In this document: piece after piece, positions 33,819 to 58,542 of the stretch | How the letters are laid out: each line of letters begins with the position of its first letter | How positions within the stretch are numbered: position 1 is the stretch's first letter | DNA from: Vitellaria paradoxa | Lineage: Eukaryota; Streptophyta; Magnoliopsida; Ericales; Sapotaceae | Direction: 5' to 3' | DNA length: 64,000 nt | Assembly (NCBI GenBank): GCA_019916065.1 | Contig: CM034233.1 | Location: 1,736,001 to 1,800,000, forward strand | The notes under the pieces: generated by a model | What the model was told of the DNA's origin: nothing | The model's database searches: none | The model's input: only the letters and a program-made list of their open reading frames with translations | Translations under genes and position numbers: made by a program

Positions 33819-36800
33819 TTTTTTTTCATTAAATGGTATTGAAAAATGAGACAAGACCTGAAGCAAGCTTTTACTCCTATTAGAAATATCTTAAAGTCTC
33901 CGTGTTTCGAAGTGGACTAACTCATCTGTCTCAATAAAAAATTTCTCTTGGTTTCTTTAAGTGACTTCAATGGAGTGATGCCTCCTTTTATCAAGCATTT
34001 GTCTCAGTGAGTTTGAATGATTCTGCAATTTGCAACATCGAGTGCTTTTTACCCCTAGTTGAGAAGTTTTGGAAAACATTCTCTTCAACTGGAACCTAAC
34101 TTTCTTTAGCTACCCTCCAAGCCAGCTTGCGTAAAAGAATGCAAACAGAACTTGTGTACATGATCTTCAAATAACTGTTTGAACCTTTTATATTGGTTTT
34201 TTCCCCACCACTCACTCAAGACAATTATTTTGTGACTTTTTCTTAATTCCTGTTCTTGTCTATATTGTCAGTTGCTTTCCTCCTCACTGGTCATGTAATG
34301 GAAATGATTTGTGATATGATGCCTTTGAGAGGATATGATAGTGGAGATATCGGAATTAACTCACATAAGATCAAAGTTTAGTGGGTGTCAAGGGGTTGCA
34401 GAGGTTGTAGTAGTCTGAAGCGTCAACTGAGGCTCTCTATTTTGGTGTCTGGATTAGTGAAGAGATGAAATGGATATTAGGTGAGATTACAGTGAATGTT
34501 ATGGTAATAATTTGAGTCCCAGCTGTTATTTAATTGAGCCATGAGTTTTGATTATGGAAAAATGTTCACCTTGAACTCTTAAAAGAGAGTTGACAAAATA
34601 AAAAATGGAACAAAAAGATTATTTTTTTCTTCTCTTTATTTTTTTAAGGGTGGGGATGGTTGTTTGGTTGCAGACTAGAATATCGACGAGAAAAGCAAAA
34701 ATTACGGTTTGCAAGTGTTCTTGTGCAAAAGAATGAAAACTAAAAATAAAAATTTGACTTGGCATAACCAGTTCACTGAGATTTTGAATCCCAAGCCATT
34801 TGTTTCAACAAGTCACAAACTAGATGATGCTATGGGCCAAGTTTCATGGCCATTTGCTCAATATCAATACCCGAAGGGAAACTTGAAAAAAACATAATTT
34901 TTTTTAAACAATAGAATAATTCATAAGCTGCTCACCGAGACTCCAAATCTCAAGCCGTTCATTCTTTCAAGTCACAAATGACTTGGGCAATGCTATGTTC
35001 CAACTTTCATGGCCATCCGACACCTTTTGCTCGAAATCAGTACTTCATAGGACATTTGAAAAAAACGTAAATTTTCTCAAATTATAACTGGAACAGAATA
35101 ATGGGGTGCAGTTTTCTTACATCTTTCCATTGTATGTAATCTCCTGTGCCAGCAGGTTTCATGGGGTGCAGGTTTCTTCAAAGGCCTGTTAAAGAGTATC
35201 TGGTGCTTGTTCATGTCGTTCTTTACATCCCATAGTTCCTCTCTGACTTGAATTAGCCTTTGTGCAATAACATGACACTGTATTTTCTTGTCCTCACATC
35301 TTTCTTATTCTTTGAGTTTAACTGATGAAAATGTTTTGTTGTGAAAATATATGTGCTACTTTCCTTTTCAAGTGTCATCATAGAAGATTTGATGAAGGTG
35401 GTCATGACCCCATTATATAGTGAGTAAAAGATGAAAGGAGGAAGAACAAATTTTAGATGGTAATAGATGGCCAAAATGTCTCTAGTGTAAGATTGACTTG
35501 AGCAACCTCAGAAAGAGCCAAAGTTGCTACATGTTTGAAGAAGTAGAAACTAAGGGGTTGAATCTCCTTCGAGGCACCAACACCAGCTAACTCCCTCCTC
35601 CCTTGTCACTCTAGTTGTAGCTCTTTTGGTTTTCACCTGCACAAGTGGGCGGGGAATATTGGAAGTACAATAACATACTCAGACCATGAGTGATTGTAAC
35701 TTTTTTTTTGGTAATTATGAGTGATTGTAACTTGCTTTGTGTACTTTAAATACACACATCACAGGCAATATCTAGGTGATTTGTTTAGGTTTGACTCCTC
35801 TAGGTGTACATTGATGCACTTTTAATCATTCCATCTGGTTTAACAATAAATTGAATTTAATTAGATACCAATTGAACTGTATTCGATCTTCAACCACAAC
35901 CAGTGAATTTTGTCCAACATTTTTTGTGACTTATTTTTTTAGTCTGCAAAGCATTTTCTTCATTGTTTCAAAATATGTATGAGTATCATGCAATTTCCTG
36001 CAGTAATTGTGCTGATAGAGGTATCAGGTATGTGCTTCTCATATATATATATATACATATATTACGTCCAGCATATGACAGAAATAAATTTTTTTCAATT
36101 ACAGGGACTGGAGAAGTATGTAATGACAAAGTTATTTACTCGTGTATTTGCCTCACTTCCAGATGATGTGAAAGTTGACGATGGCCTTCATGAAAAGATG
36201 GCTTTAATTCAACACTTTATACGGCCTGAGAACTTAGATATCAAGCCAACTTTTCAAAATGAAACATCATGGTTGGTGAGTGTAGAGATGGATGCATAAA
36301 GTGATTATTTCTGTGACATGTTGAATTTTTTTCCCCATCAATGGCCCACCTGAAGGAAAGTCAGTTTCATTAGAGCCAATTTATGCAGGAGTGTTATTTT
36401 TGGACACAGAATGTTCTGTTAGTCATGTTATTACTGTACGTAGATTAGCATTTTTTTAGTGAAATTTGATTATGAAGCCCTGCGTGAAGTAATACTAACT
36501 TCAGGTGTGATATTTTGGTTGCTAGATGAGGATTCCTATACTAGTTAACATATCATGGATGTAGACAGTGAACTTTCAAAGGCAGCTGCCAGGATTACGT
36601 ATTACAAATTTGCGCAGTAGCCCATTTCTTTTTTTTTTTTTTTGGATAAATAAATCCACACAGTAGACCATTACATTTTTGTCCATGCTAAATGTTGTAC
36701 ACAACATACCCACAAATTTATGACCAATCTTTTCAGCCCATTACATCGTGAATCTAGAAATTGGACCAGTTTTATTCAGACTCAAAATTGCTTGTTTTGA

Positions 36801-39800
36801 TCTAAATCTACTAGGGAAGCTACTAGTGTAACTGTGAGAGAAAGGAGACATAAGACAAGAAAAATTGTGACACCTATCAGGATTTTAGTCACTATCAACT
36901 ATCAGGATCTGATTTTAGTCATGTATCAACTATCAGGATCTGATTTTAGTCTCTGCTTTTTCTCATAACAGTGGGTTGGAGGACATTCCTCCAACTGAGG
37001 AAGGAGAGGAGAGATGATAACAAACCCTACTAGAGATATCAATTCCAGTTGCTGCTCCCATTTCTTAGAGTTAGTTCTTTTATATGTAAAATTAATTTGG
37101 ATGCCATACTTTCATGGTTTCATTATATTTATATACCCTAGAACATTTTTGTTCTAAAGTTCATGGTTTGTACCATAATGTGCTTCGTTTGTTTGACTTT
37201 CAGGACTGCGTTCCAGATATTCATGGAAATTAATTCCTTCGAGTTAAATTTTGACTGCGATGGTTATTTACTTATTAGGCCATTTTGATCATGTTTTTGA
37301 GATCTTATTATGTTTGAGATATTTATGATTTCTTTTATTTTATTTATTAAGTCAGTAATGACGAAACATTTTTTTTTCTTTGTTACCCAAAGAGGTTTCT
37401 TTTTTTTTTCCCCCGGATATTTATTAGTGATAATGATCTTATCCTAGTATTGGTGATAACTTGTGCTCTAATTCCTGTTGTGAAAAGCCTTACCTCTGCT
37501 CTTGTGCTTCCATAATGGCAGCTTGCACAGAAAGAGCTACAGAAGATCAATATGTACAAGGCTCCAAGAGAAAAACTTGTTTGTATTCTCAATTGTTGCA
37601 AGGTCATCAATAACTTACTGCTCAATGCTTCTATTGCTTCTGACGAGAATCCTCCGGGAGCTGATGAATTTCTTCCTGTTCTCATTTATGTAACTATAAA
37701 GGTAAGGTAACTAATACGTTGCACCACTTGATTTGATTGATAATTAGTACACACGTTCTATTCATTTGTCTGCTATTTTATCATTTCAAAGTATTTAGTC
37801 CTTTTTTGTGATTAATATTGTCTATTATAACATCAATTAAGAGTTCTGAGCGTGCTGAAATCTAGAACTTCATGCAAGACTGAGCTGAAAACTTACTGAA
37901 ATCTTTTAAAAACTGCTCCATGTGTAAGTAAATGCTCAGAGTGGAGAGCTTTTACTTGAAATTGGTCACTAGCAATAAACCTTATTGACAATAATAATTA
38001 CACGGAGCGTGCTGTTCAACAACTGGAAGCTTCTATATACTGGTGTAGTGGATTGGCTTGATTCCATTTAAGGGCAGATAATGCAAAATACGGAAGGCAG
38101 AGAACAGTATTGATTAAGATAATCAAAAAAGAAAATTATTGCAAAGAACTTCTTTGACAAAGGCTTCATTGAGTCGAGCCTTTAAATTGGAAATTCTAAG
38201 GGCAGTTTGGAATTGACACCCCCCAAAATACACAAACACACACACAAAGAAGAGGGGAAAAAACAAAGAGGGGAAAAAAAAGTAATTATTATAATTGTGT
38301 GCAATTTAGGATAGGTTTAGGGCACTTTTAATTTGATTTCTGGAGAATCCAGCCTTGGTGTTCCAACTTAAAAAAATTGGTTTTCTAGAAAATGGTTTTC
38401 AACTCTATGAATCTTGGATCTTTAACTTAAATAAACTTGATTTGTTATCTTATCTATATGGTGATGATTCAACCATGGATGCTTAGTTTGTTTATTTCGT
38501 CTTCCTTAATATTGTTAAGCTTTGGCCTTGTTTTTAATCTTAACAAAATGCCACTTTTGAATGAAAAAGTTTGACAAAACTCTCTTCATGTGTGGTTTAT
38601 TGTAAAATATCAACAAATGCCAACACAATGGTTGGTTTTGTAGGTGTTCAGAGCCACCCCCATTGCGGGAGGAAAACCCCATGCCACCCTAAGCTGTTGC
38701 AAGGTGGCGCCCATGGCACCCTTGCGGCCACACCCGTGTCACGGGTACTTCTTACCCAAAACTTCGTCCTCCCTTGCTGGGGGCATTTGGAGTCAGGGAG
38801 GCATTCTAGAGTCCCACCATAGGATACCTCTGGGGTCTCCCATGTTAAACACTCTGGAGACTTACCTCACCCAGATGCTAAGAGTGAGTCTCAGGGTTTT
38901 GCCCATTCAAAGGGCTCACTAGAACACACACACACACACCTACTGGACACGAACGGCTTGGTTGCTAAGCTGAGGGATCAGTCAAAGTACCCTCAACCAG
39001 CCCAAGGAGAGAGGACCACTACCTGACAAAACCAACTCTATACTATACAGCCGCCTTGTACCTATATGACCACGATCTTCATACTAGCAGACCATGTAGA
39101 GGTGTTATCACTTGGTCAAGTGTACCTCTACCAAAGGATGCGTCAGGCCATGCAGAGTCGGCCTCATGGCCTTGGGATCATTGCCCTTGGTGCGTGTAAA
39201 CCAACCTCTTTGTCTAAACTCACCCCTATAAATACCATCACCCAGTGATGCTTTACTTAGATGTACATCCTCTCTTACCCACAACCTAGTAGTGATTCCT
39301 CTTCCTGTCGCTGTGATTGCTCCAACCCTCACCTATTCGTCTTTGGGGATGCCCCGCTATTGACAACACACAGCATTGTTCCTAGGCAGTCATTGTTCCT
39401 AGGCAGTCGGAGCATCCATTCTCACACCAACAATCCATAGTTTTATCTAAACTTTCTGATGGGACACACATCAATGTTATAAGATTTACAGAAACGGGGG
39501 GTTATCTCCTCTCTTTGGATTAATGTATCCCTTGTCTGGATTAAAATCATGAGTTCTAAACTTGGCTTTTCATGAAAATTGTTTTGCAGGCAAACCCTCC
39601 TCAGCTACACTCCAATTTGTTGTACATTCAACGTTACAGGCGGCAATCCCGATTAGTTGCAGAAACAGCCTATTTCTTCACAAATATGCTCTCAGCAGAG
39701 TCCTTCATTTTGAATATTGATGCCCATGCCCTCTCAATGGATGAAAGAGAGTTTGAAGATAACATGGAATCGGCCCGAGCCCTTCTGTCTGGCCTTTCAG

Positions 39801-40438
39801 CAGATTATGATGATCAATGTAGTCAAAGTGATACAAATCTTGTTTCTGGAGCAGAATCTGCAGATCCTAAGCGACAAGCTTTGAATACAAAGAAGCGTGA
39901 GGATCCTGCAGTGCAATCTCAGTCCTCACTGCAATCATCCAAAATGAAATTAGGGAATGAGGAGGAAGCATCTGGGAAAGATCAGCAACTACTATGCAAA
40001 GTTCCATCCATCTCAGATTTGGAGGAGAGAGGAGCACAAATGCTAATTAAGGAGGAACAAATGAGCCAAATCTTTCAAGGTATTCCATATCTATTCGCCC
40101 AGGCCGGTGATCTGACAGTCAATGATGTAGAAGAGCTCCTAAATAACTACAAACAACTTGTTTTCAAGTACGTTTGCCTTTCTAAAGGATTGGGAACTGC
40201 AACTCCATCTCCTCCACAATCCATTTCACACGGTCAATCCCAACAAGCAGCTGAAAACACGAAGGAATCCGAAGATACTGGAGCAGTAGAGTTGGATATC
40301 GAAACAAAGAAAGATACTGGTAGGATGGATGATGACTCAAATAGAGTTTCATCTCCGAGAGAAGTAGAATCCAACATACCCGAAGATGAAGCGGGGTCAT
40401 TTCAGGGAGAGGGAAATGATGAGATTTCCCACACGTAA
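31247..40438 (+). CDS. VPS9A: Vacuolar protein sorting-associated protein 9A (Rab5-family GEF)
   Basis: VPS9-domain nucleotide exchange factor that activates plant Rab5-type GTPases (RHA1, ARA7, ARA6) on endosomes. Coding exons: 31247-31356, 32300-32447, 36105-36275, 37522-37701 and 39590-40438, all with GT-AG borders and matching phases; the sum is 485 residues, slightly shorter than the Arabidopsis protein. N-terminus MENADVF, then HDFLERMRQPSAADFVKAIK and the VPS9 domain (about 90-250) with LEKYVMTKLFTRVF, CCKVINNLLLNAS and GADEFLPVLIYVTIKANPPQ. Asp191 and Tyr231 stand where the family's essential Asp and Tyr are. The acidic C-terminus holds a conserved SISDLEERGA and a KQLVFKYVCL block. 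No disabling change is seen. Intron 2 (3.66 kb) and intron 4 (1.9 kb) hold repeats. The gene is convergent with HAM1, 1.2 kb away. Confidence 0.95.
33100..33400. repeat. AAGCTTGAGCTCG-rich repeat in VPS9A intron 2
   Basis: Words such as GAGCTGCTCAAGCTTAGC, AAGCTTGAATTGAGCTC and AAGCTCGGCTGGATTTGAA mark a non-autonomous plant repeat, related in word content to about 26760-27110. Borders were not determined. Confidence 0.4.
33779..33830. repeat. (TC)n-(TA)n compound microsatellite
   Basis: CTCTCT repeats pass into TATATA repeats and then a T-run, inside VPS9A intron 2. Confidence 0.85.
34760..35050. repeat. Diverged tandem duplication, period about 163 bp
   Basis: Within VPS9A intron 2 the ordered words TCACxGAGA, AAATC/AATCCCAAGCC, AAGTCACAAA, TTTCATGGCCAT and GAAAAAAAC occur twice (TTTCATGG at about 34842 and 35005). 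Confidence 0.6.
35686..35732 (-). mobile_element. Micro-retroinsertion in VPS9A intron 2: AATTACC-A8/9 between 15-16-bp repeats
   Basis: ATGAGTGATTGTAACT occurs at 35686-35701 and 35717-35732 (offset 31). The insert between the copies is a T-run followed by GGTAATT, on the - strand AATTACC plus A's, the same core and tail as at 5798-5840. Confidence 0.82.
36614..36674 (-). mobile_element. Possible further micro-insertion with T-run and GGATAAATAAATCC
   Basis: GCAGTAGCCCATT and ACAGTAGACCATT flank a T-run plus GGATAAATAAATCCA in VPS9A intron 3. The flanks match at 11 of 13 positions and the core differs from the AATTACC type, so this may be an older event or another donor element. Confidence 0.45.
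36890..36955. repeat. Short tandem duplication in VPS9A intron 3
   Basis: CAACTATCAGGATCTGATTT is present twice about 31 bases apart, with a partial third copy in front. Confidence 0.7.
38640..39433 (+). mobile_element. GC-rich inserted block in VPS9A intron 4, possible solo LTR
   Basis: The block differs sharply from the AT-rich intron around it. It contains CCCCTATAAATACCATCACC, a good TATA element, about 200 bases before its end, and a directly repeated ATTGTTCCTAGGCAGTC near 39380. It can be framed as TGTTCAG...CCAACA (TG..CA), as an LTR would be, but I find no matching target duplication, so the borders and class are inferred. Confidence 0.4.
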
Positions 40439-41665
40439 ATCTTTATATTATCATATGTAGAATGTATAATGAATTTAGGCAATGGTTGGTGGCCATCAAG
40501 GCTTAATATTGTTGTGAATGAATGGCAATTACGTCTATATGTTTGGTCACAGCTGGAAAATTTTATCAGATATTTTTAGATTGGCAGGAAAAGAACACAT
40601 TGAGAATTGAAATTCGGCAGTTTGAGCAGGAATATGTGATGCATGTATTCTTTACCATTATTTTCTCAATCTATTGGAATTCTTTCTTCAATGCTAATGT
40701 AGCATTTTTTTTTCAGCTGAGATATGCCATTTTGGCCTAGGTCGTTCGGTACAGCTCCGCTCCTGATCTTTATTTCAATCTTGTTTCAGCTAGATTTTGT
40801 CGGTCTATTTTGTTTTTATTCTATTTTTCAATTTTTTGGGAACCTCCACTAATCTTTACTTCGAAATTATGAAGGTAATTAATTAATTTACCCAAAAAAA
40901 ATAATTCATATGATGTATTTACTCCATAAAAGGAAAATAGTAATTGCAAAGCGAGATCCCATCAGAGCGCTCTTCCATTATGAGCATTAGAGAGTGTAAT
41001 GGCAAATGTGTTCCTAATACCTGAATAGTTAATTAACACCAATTTCTCTCACTACCTCTCAGAGTATGGCATGAAAACCCATGTTTGAAATTTGCAATTA
41101 TAACTGTGATTAGTGAGAAATTATTGCAAATGAACGTCACCGCATGCAACCTCGTCTTTGATTTAGCATCAAGCTAGATATAACATCGCTTTGCATGTTT
41201 TTCGATGTGGAAGTCATTTTCAAATATCCGGACACATGGAAAATAAAAATTCCGTAATTATGAGCCAGTGCTCCAAGCTCATACGCCAGAGTTGGACACC
41301 GTAATCTTTAATATTCTTAAAAATTAATAATAACAATTACTACTACTACTAGTGACGATATATATAGCAGTGGAAGGGCAAATCAAAGTCTCCAGGCCAC
41401 TTACCATAAGAAAGTCAGTAGTTGGAGATTACCAAGCCCAATTAGTACATTCCTTCAAAAAAAAAAATCTACGGACCAATTATTTTTAATACAAACTCAA
41501 ACACAGTACGAGCAACCCAGTGGCTTGGAGATCTGAACTTCTCATGTTCCCCATCCTACTTTTTTTTTTTTTTTTCCCTCTCTAAATGTACAATCGAGGT
41601 TAATTAAGTCAAGGATCAAGTTAGAAGACTCAGACAGGAAAATACAAAAGGAGGTTTTTAACCAT
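40439..41665. other. Convergent intergenic region between VPS9A and HAM1
   Basis: It holds the 3' UTRs of both genes. No further gene or complete repeat is seen; a T-run of about 18 lies at about 41560 and a (TAC)n stretch at about 41338. Confidence 0.6.
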
Positions 41666-53552
<11,887 letters not shown>

Positions 53553-54838
53553 TTCCGGACGGAAAATTGGGTGCTGATAAGAAATTCATTAATAAGGTTC
53601 AGTTAAATTACATTGACCTCCCTAGATAAACATTAGTATAATTATACATACTTCCCCTAACAATTTCAAAATTATTTAAACTACCCCAAATTAATTATTT
53701 TCAAACGTTCTTGCCATTAGTTATCCGTTAAAGGCATCACAAATGTATGAAAACAAATTATTTTTTTATTTGATTAACTTAGAAAATACAACAACATAAA
53801 GCATTTAAAATATAAATAAAATTTATTTTATTCTTTATAACATTTTTTTATTCTCTTATATCAAACTAGACCTACTAGTATTTGTCTAAATTTGTAAAAT
53901 AAAATTATAAAAAATAATTATGTCATTTCAAATTATATATAAAAAATACTAATTAAAATTAATAATTTTATAATTTCACTTAATGAATATAATAAAGTAG
54001 ACTGCAATAAGTAATTTATATAATATAAATAGGCTCATCCTAACACACTTTAAACAAGGATAGACTTACTTTTATTTTTTTTTCTTTTTTAGCCTTCGGT
54101 GTTGTTATTTCTCTTTTTTCTTATGCAGGCCTTCTGGACTTCACACTTATAAGAGGTCACCATGGAGACACCGTTGGGCAACTTTGAAGAGCATGCTCAA
54201 AAAATCAAGTGATGAGGAGGTGTTACGTATGATTGTGGTCCACAAGTATAATCCTTGACTCGCAAATTATACATAAAAATCCTATTTATTAAAAGGTGAC
54301 TTATTTGCGCTCCATAAATAAATTTTACACTTCACTTTAGTTATTTATTAAATAAAATTACACAATTACTTTTATTTTTATAGAAAGATATTTATAACAT
54401 TAAAATTATACAATATATCTTATTAAAAGAATGAGATAGTTACATAATTTTATTTGATGAAAAAGTAAATTAGAGTTTAAAAATTTATTTGTAAAGTGTA
54501 AATAGATCTGATTTTTATTAAAATATATATTTTTTTAATTATAATGAACTCTATTTGACAACACTCTCATTAAAAAAAAAAAAAAACAAAAAGTGGCTAT
54601 AGTAAAAGTAAATGAAATATTTGATTGACAATATAGGGGTGTTTAAAGTTTTTTAAATTTATTTAAATTTGTTTAAATTTGTAAAAATATTACTCTCATA
54701 TACATACAGTGAATAAAAATTCAAAGTTTAAAGAGATTTGAAGAAAAAAATTTACTCTAAACAGAGTTAGTCTATACTGAACAGCAAGACGAGAGAGGCT
54801 CGTGATGGTTAAATGACTTCAAATTTGATGTTTGGATG
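53553..54838. other. Upstream region of HAM1, AT-rich spacer
   Basis: The right part is AT-rich without a recognisable gene. The HAM1 promoter and 5' leader should lie directly right of 53552; no convincing TATA box was seen. Confidence 0.5.
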
Positions 54839-55290
54839 TCAGCCCCGAAGAAAAACCCACCCAACACAGAGCTTTGGCAGATCAACTCCTACCCAGACAC
54901 ATACATACACACAGACATATATATATATGTATACACACACACATACACATGCGTACACACAGCTAATTGTGAAGACACGTACTTCTGTAGTCTCCGCCTT
55001 AAGCGCCCGCGGCTCACCACCCGCTTGCTCGGCAAGTTCAGCAAACGGGAAAAAAAAATAAAAATAAGAAAGAAACTTATTTAGCTCCGGCGGATGACAG
55101 TTAGAGGATGGTGTCAACGGAGGCGGCGGCGAAGGAGATGGCGGAGGAGGAGGCGGCGATGGAGACATCAGCAGTGGAGAGGGCAAACTGCATGGGTTGT
55201 CGCACGCGGAGCACATTGTGCATTTGATCTGGTACTTTGATCCAACCCATGAATTTGTAGTCACTTCCATGTACCCAAAGATTATCATAA
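54839..55290 (-). CDS. Small proline-rich protein, possibly truncated or mis-terminated
   Basis: On the - strand a frame starting with ATG near 55288 (MIIFGYMEVTTNS) reads a cysteine motif KCTMCSACDNPC, then a proline tract with SPPPPPPSPSPPPP repeats and SSNCHPP. This order (short N-terminus, CTxCxxCxNPC, proline-rich tract) occurs in small secreted hydroxyproline-rich cell-wall proteins of plants. After HPPELNKF the frame runs into low-complexity sequence and the translated (AT)/(AC) microsatellite at 54905-54960, which is unlikely to be coding, so the real protein probably ends earlier or the gene is broken. The N-terminus is a weak signal peptide, and an upstream exon cannot be excluded. 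The expected 5' leader with CT repeats is at 55313-55520. Confidence 0.45.
54905..54962. repeat. (AT)n/(AC)n microsatellite
   Basis: Alternating ATAT and ACAC units, with CATACACACAG-type imperfections. Confidence 0.85.
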
Positions 55291-55407
55291 GGGTTAACGT
55301 TGCCAAATACAAAAGAAATCTATGGTTATCATGTTATCATGTTACAAACGCATTCCGTGAGAATTAAAAGAATGATGCAGAGGAGAGAGATGAGTACAAA
55401 ATGGGAG

Positions 55408-55431
55408 AGAAAGAGAGAGAGAGAGAGAGAG
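55408..55431. repeat. (GA)n microsatellite
   Basis: AGAGAG repeats, on the - strand a CT-rich stretch of the kind common in plant 5' leaders. Confidence 0.85.
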
Positions 55432-55530
55432 TAGTGTTGGGAACTTGAGAGAGAACAGAGAATGTTAGTTGCCTTGAAAAGTGAGAGAGTAGTGCTGAGG
55501 AAGACACAAAGAAGCTGCAAAGTCTGTAAT

Positions 55531-56140
55531 TAATGTTACCCTTAAGCTTGGTTGGGAAATTAAAAATGTGGTTTTTTTTTTTTGGCTAGTAGCTAGTTTT
55601 CTTTATTTGAAAAGAAAAAGGTTTTAATTTTTTTTATTAGTTTGGCATTTTTACTCTCAAAAATTTAAAAGAAAATTAAAATGTAAGAGGGTAAATTTAG
55701 TTATTTTACAAATAAGCAAATAAGTCAAGGTTTCTAAACAAAATCTTAGTTTTGTTTCCCAAAAAAAAAAAAAAAAAACCTATTCAGTTTCTTCTTATAA
55801 TTTTTTCATCTTATATAAATTTTTTTTATCAAAGTTTAAATTTTCTTTATAAAAGATATAATTTTTAGATGTGTTAATTGTATTTGTAAAAAAATAATTA
55901 AAAAATTCTTGTCCGTTTAAATAAAGTTATTTGTTTAGCTAAAACAGTAACGAAAATTTTAATATTTTTTCTTCTATTTTTTACTCAAATGAATGTCAAT
56001 TTTTATTTTTATTTCTTTTACAAATACAATTAAAACGCCTAAAAGTTATAACTTTTAAAAAGAAAATCAACTTTTGATAAACAAAAAAGTCATATAAGAA
56101 AAAAAAATTACCAAAAAACTAAAAACTATTTTGAAAGATA

Positions 56141-56188
<48 letters not shown>

Positions 56189-57092
56189 TGAAAGATAAAA
56201 AATTCATTTAGCTGCTGGTTCAACTGATTTGGACGGTAGGTGGTTTTTCAATATTGAACTGTCGAATTAATTAGTTGTTGGTACTTAATTATGATATGTA
56301 TATAATTTTAATATATAAGTATAATATATCACATCTTAATATACGTATATTAAATCATTTTTAATTTATAATTAAATTAAAAATAATTAATTAAGTATCA
56401 CTATTATATCATAAGGTATTAATTATACCAAAAGTTAAATTAACTTTAATTCTATTTAACACATACCTCTTTCAGATGCTACACTCCATATCCATGTACT
56501 TTTATACATCGTCTTTACTTTTTTTGATATTTCTAGTTATTTATTTTTCTTTGTTTTTTATTTTTATATTTTTAAGAACCAATATGTGTTTCATTTTTTT
56601 ATGTGTTTTATTTTTATTTTATTATCGAGTAAATTTATAATGAGTCATTTTATTATTATTATAAATATTTGAGATATTTTTTAATGTTTGAATATTAAAT
56701 GTCATTTTACAAGTTATTGATTTGGCTTAATATAGTTTAATAATAATAATTCAAACAAACAACTTTAATTTTTTTTTCACATATTCAAAAATTTTATGAA
56801 CTTTTATTGTTGACATTTTTTTTTTTGTAATTTTGTTTTTACAAACTATTTTTTTTATTGACACATATTATTAGTAAATATTTGTACTCAATTGACACAT
56901 ATTATATATGTTCAAATTTGTAACAATGAAAAACTTAATTATATTACAAATACCCACAGCAAAGCGTGGGATTTTAGTTAGTGTTATTTTAAAAAAAAAT
57001 TAAAATATTTAAAATTTACATTTAAAAATATTCTCAAACAAACGTTGAAAATTGTAATAAAAATCAGATTCAATTTTAGATAGTGTACCAAC
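55531..57092. other. AT-rich spacer
   Basis: No gene is seen. It contains a (TTA)n microsatellite and many poly-A/poly-T runs. Confidence 0.6.
56141..56188. repeat. (TTA)n microsatellite, about 15 units
   Basis: An uninterrupted run of ATT units. Confidence 0.9.
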
Positions 57093-57668
57093 TAATGTTT
57101 GAAAAATCGAATTAGACCGACCAGTTTAACCAGTTGGACCATTGATCGGTCCAAGAAATAGTCCGGTTGATCGTTTAAACCCGTTTAAATTTTGAATCAC
57201 TGAAAAACCGACAACGTAACGATTGAACACGTATCAGTTTTTACGGATCAGGCTTTTTTATTTTTGAATAGTAAAATAAAAAAAAAAAAAACTAGCATGC
57301 ACCAATTTAGAATTGAACCTAGTTTTGTATTGTTGCAAAATATTATTCTCCTGCTAAACCGTTAATACTTATTATTTTTTATTTTTGCCTAGTTTTGCTT
57401 ATGTAATATATTAATTTTCAATGATTTTATTCTAATATATTTTTTATTGACACCTTTTACTAGTAAAACAAAACAAAATAAAAGAATATGTGAAAAAATA
57501 TTAGTTTTTAAAATTATTATATACTTTTAACATATTTTAATATTTTATTTATATATTTAAATATATTTATAATGCCATAATTCAACTCCAATTTAATTTC
57601 AATTAAATTATTAACCCATAACTTGATCTTTTTTCTGTTCGATAAATGGTCCAATTTTTAAAATATTG
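57093..57668. mobile_element. Second, decayed copy of the hAT-type MITE
   Basis: It is collinear with 47911-48508: TCGGTCCAAGAAAT, TTTAAACCC, GCATGCACCAA, TTTAGAATTGAACCTAG, TATGTAATATATTAATTTT and TAGTAAAACAAAACAAA occur in the same order. Its ends (TAATGTTTGAAAAA and TTTTTAAAATATTG) are eroded versions of the inverted repeat, and the target duplication is no longer clear. Confidence 0.8.
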
Positions 57669-57967
57669 GCACCAATAATCAACAAAGAGCAGTGTCATTA
57701 TCGAGTCAATAAAGTTCCGTTCGCATTTGTGGATTTTGAAATTGAAGGAGTTAATTATTTAAGTAAAATTATTTAAATATAATTTTATTAATTTAAATAT
57801 GATATATTTTAACCCGATAGGTTTAAAATTATAAAAAAATAATTATTTAAAATACTTTATAATAGTAATTTCATCATTTTAATAAGTAAGAGTACAGCTA
57901 TTATTAAAAACTTTTTTTTTTGGAATTATTACGTAAATTACTATCTTATTTATATTTTAATATCATT

Positions 57968-58542
57968 TAGGGTGTGTTTGGCGCACCAAATTTTGGTGAA
58001 AATCTCTGAAAACCTGTGAAAATATCTGAAAATCTCTATACATTTTTACACTTTTCCGCCTTCTCAAAATTAAAAAAAAAAAAGTTCAATACCTTTCAAA
58101 AAAAAGTCGATAATTAGAATTCGGTTAATCAAATAGCAAAAATTTTTCATCATTCTCACCATGGACTCTCAAACGACTGAATGACACCCATTTTGACTAT
58201 TTTTTGTGAGATTGTAGAAACTGTTCCAACGAATTGTAGAAACCGTTCCGACGGATTCGCACGGCCAACTTCCATCCAAACGGTTTCTATAATCCGTTTA
58301 GACGAATTGTAGTACAAAGAAACTATGACTGTCCAAAATTTTGAATCCGTTCAAATGGAAATTCAATCCGTCAGAACGAAAATTTTACTATTCATCTCCA
58401 AAAAATACAATTTGAGATGTGTGCAAGACCATTCACTATTTCTTGAAGCTCGATCTCTCCCCCGGATGAACCATATAGACCGAACACAACAAGTTTCCTA
58501 AAACCATATTTTTTCTCACTTTTTATTACTCTAAACTCACCA
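57968..58542. repeat. MITE-like repeat, copy 1
   Basis: It starts AGGGTGTGTTTGGCGCACC and is collinear with copy 2 at 58857 (CAAATTTTGGT, TTCTCAAAATTAAAAAAAA, AGTCGATAA, AGAATTCGGTTAATCAAATA, CCAAAATTTTGAATCCGT, TACTATTCATCT). It has extra bases near its right end (about 58428-58490) not found in copy 2. Confidence 0.7.
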
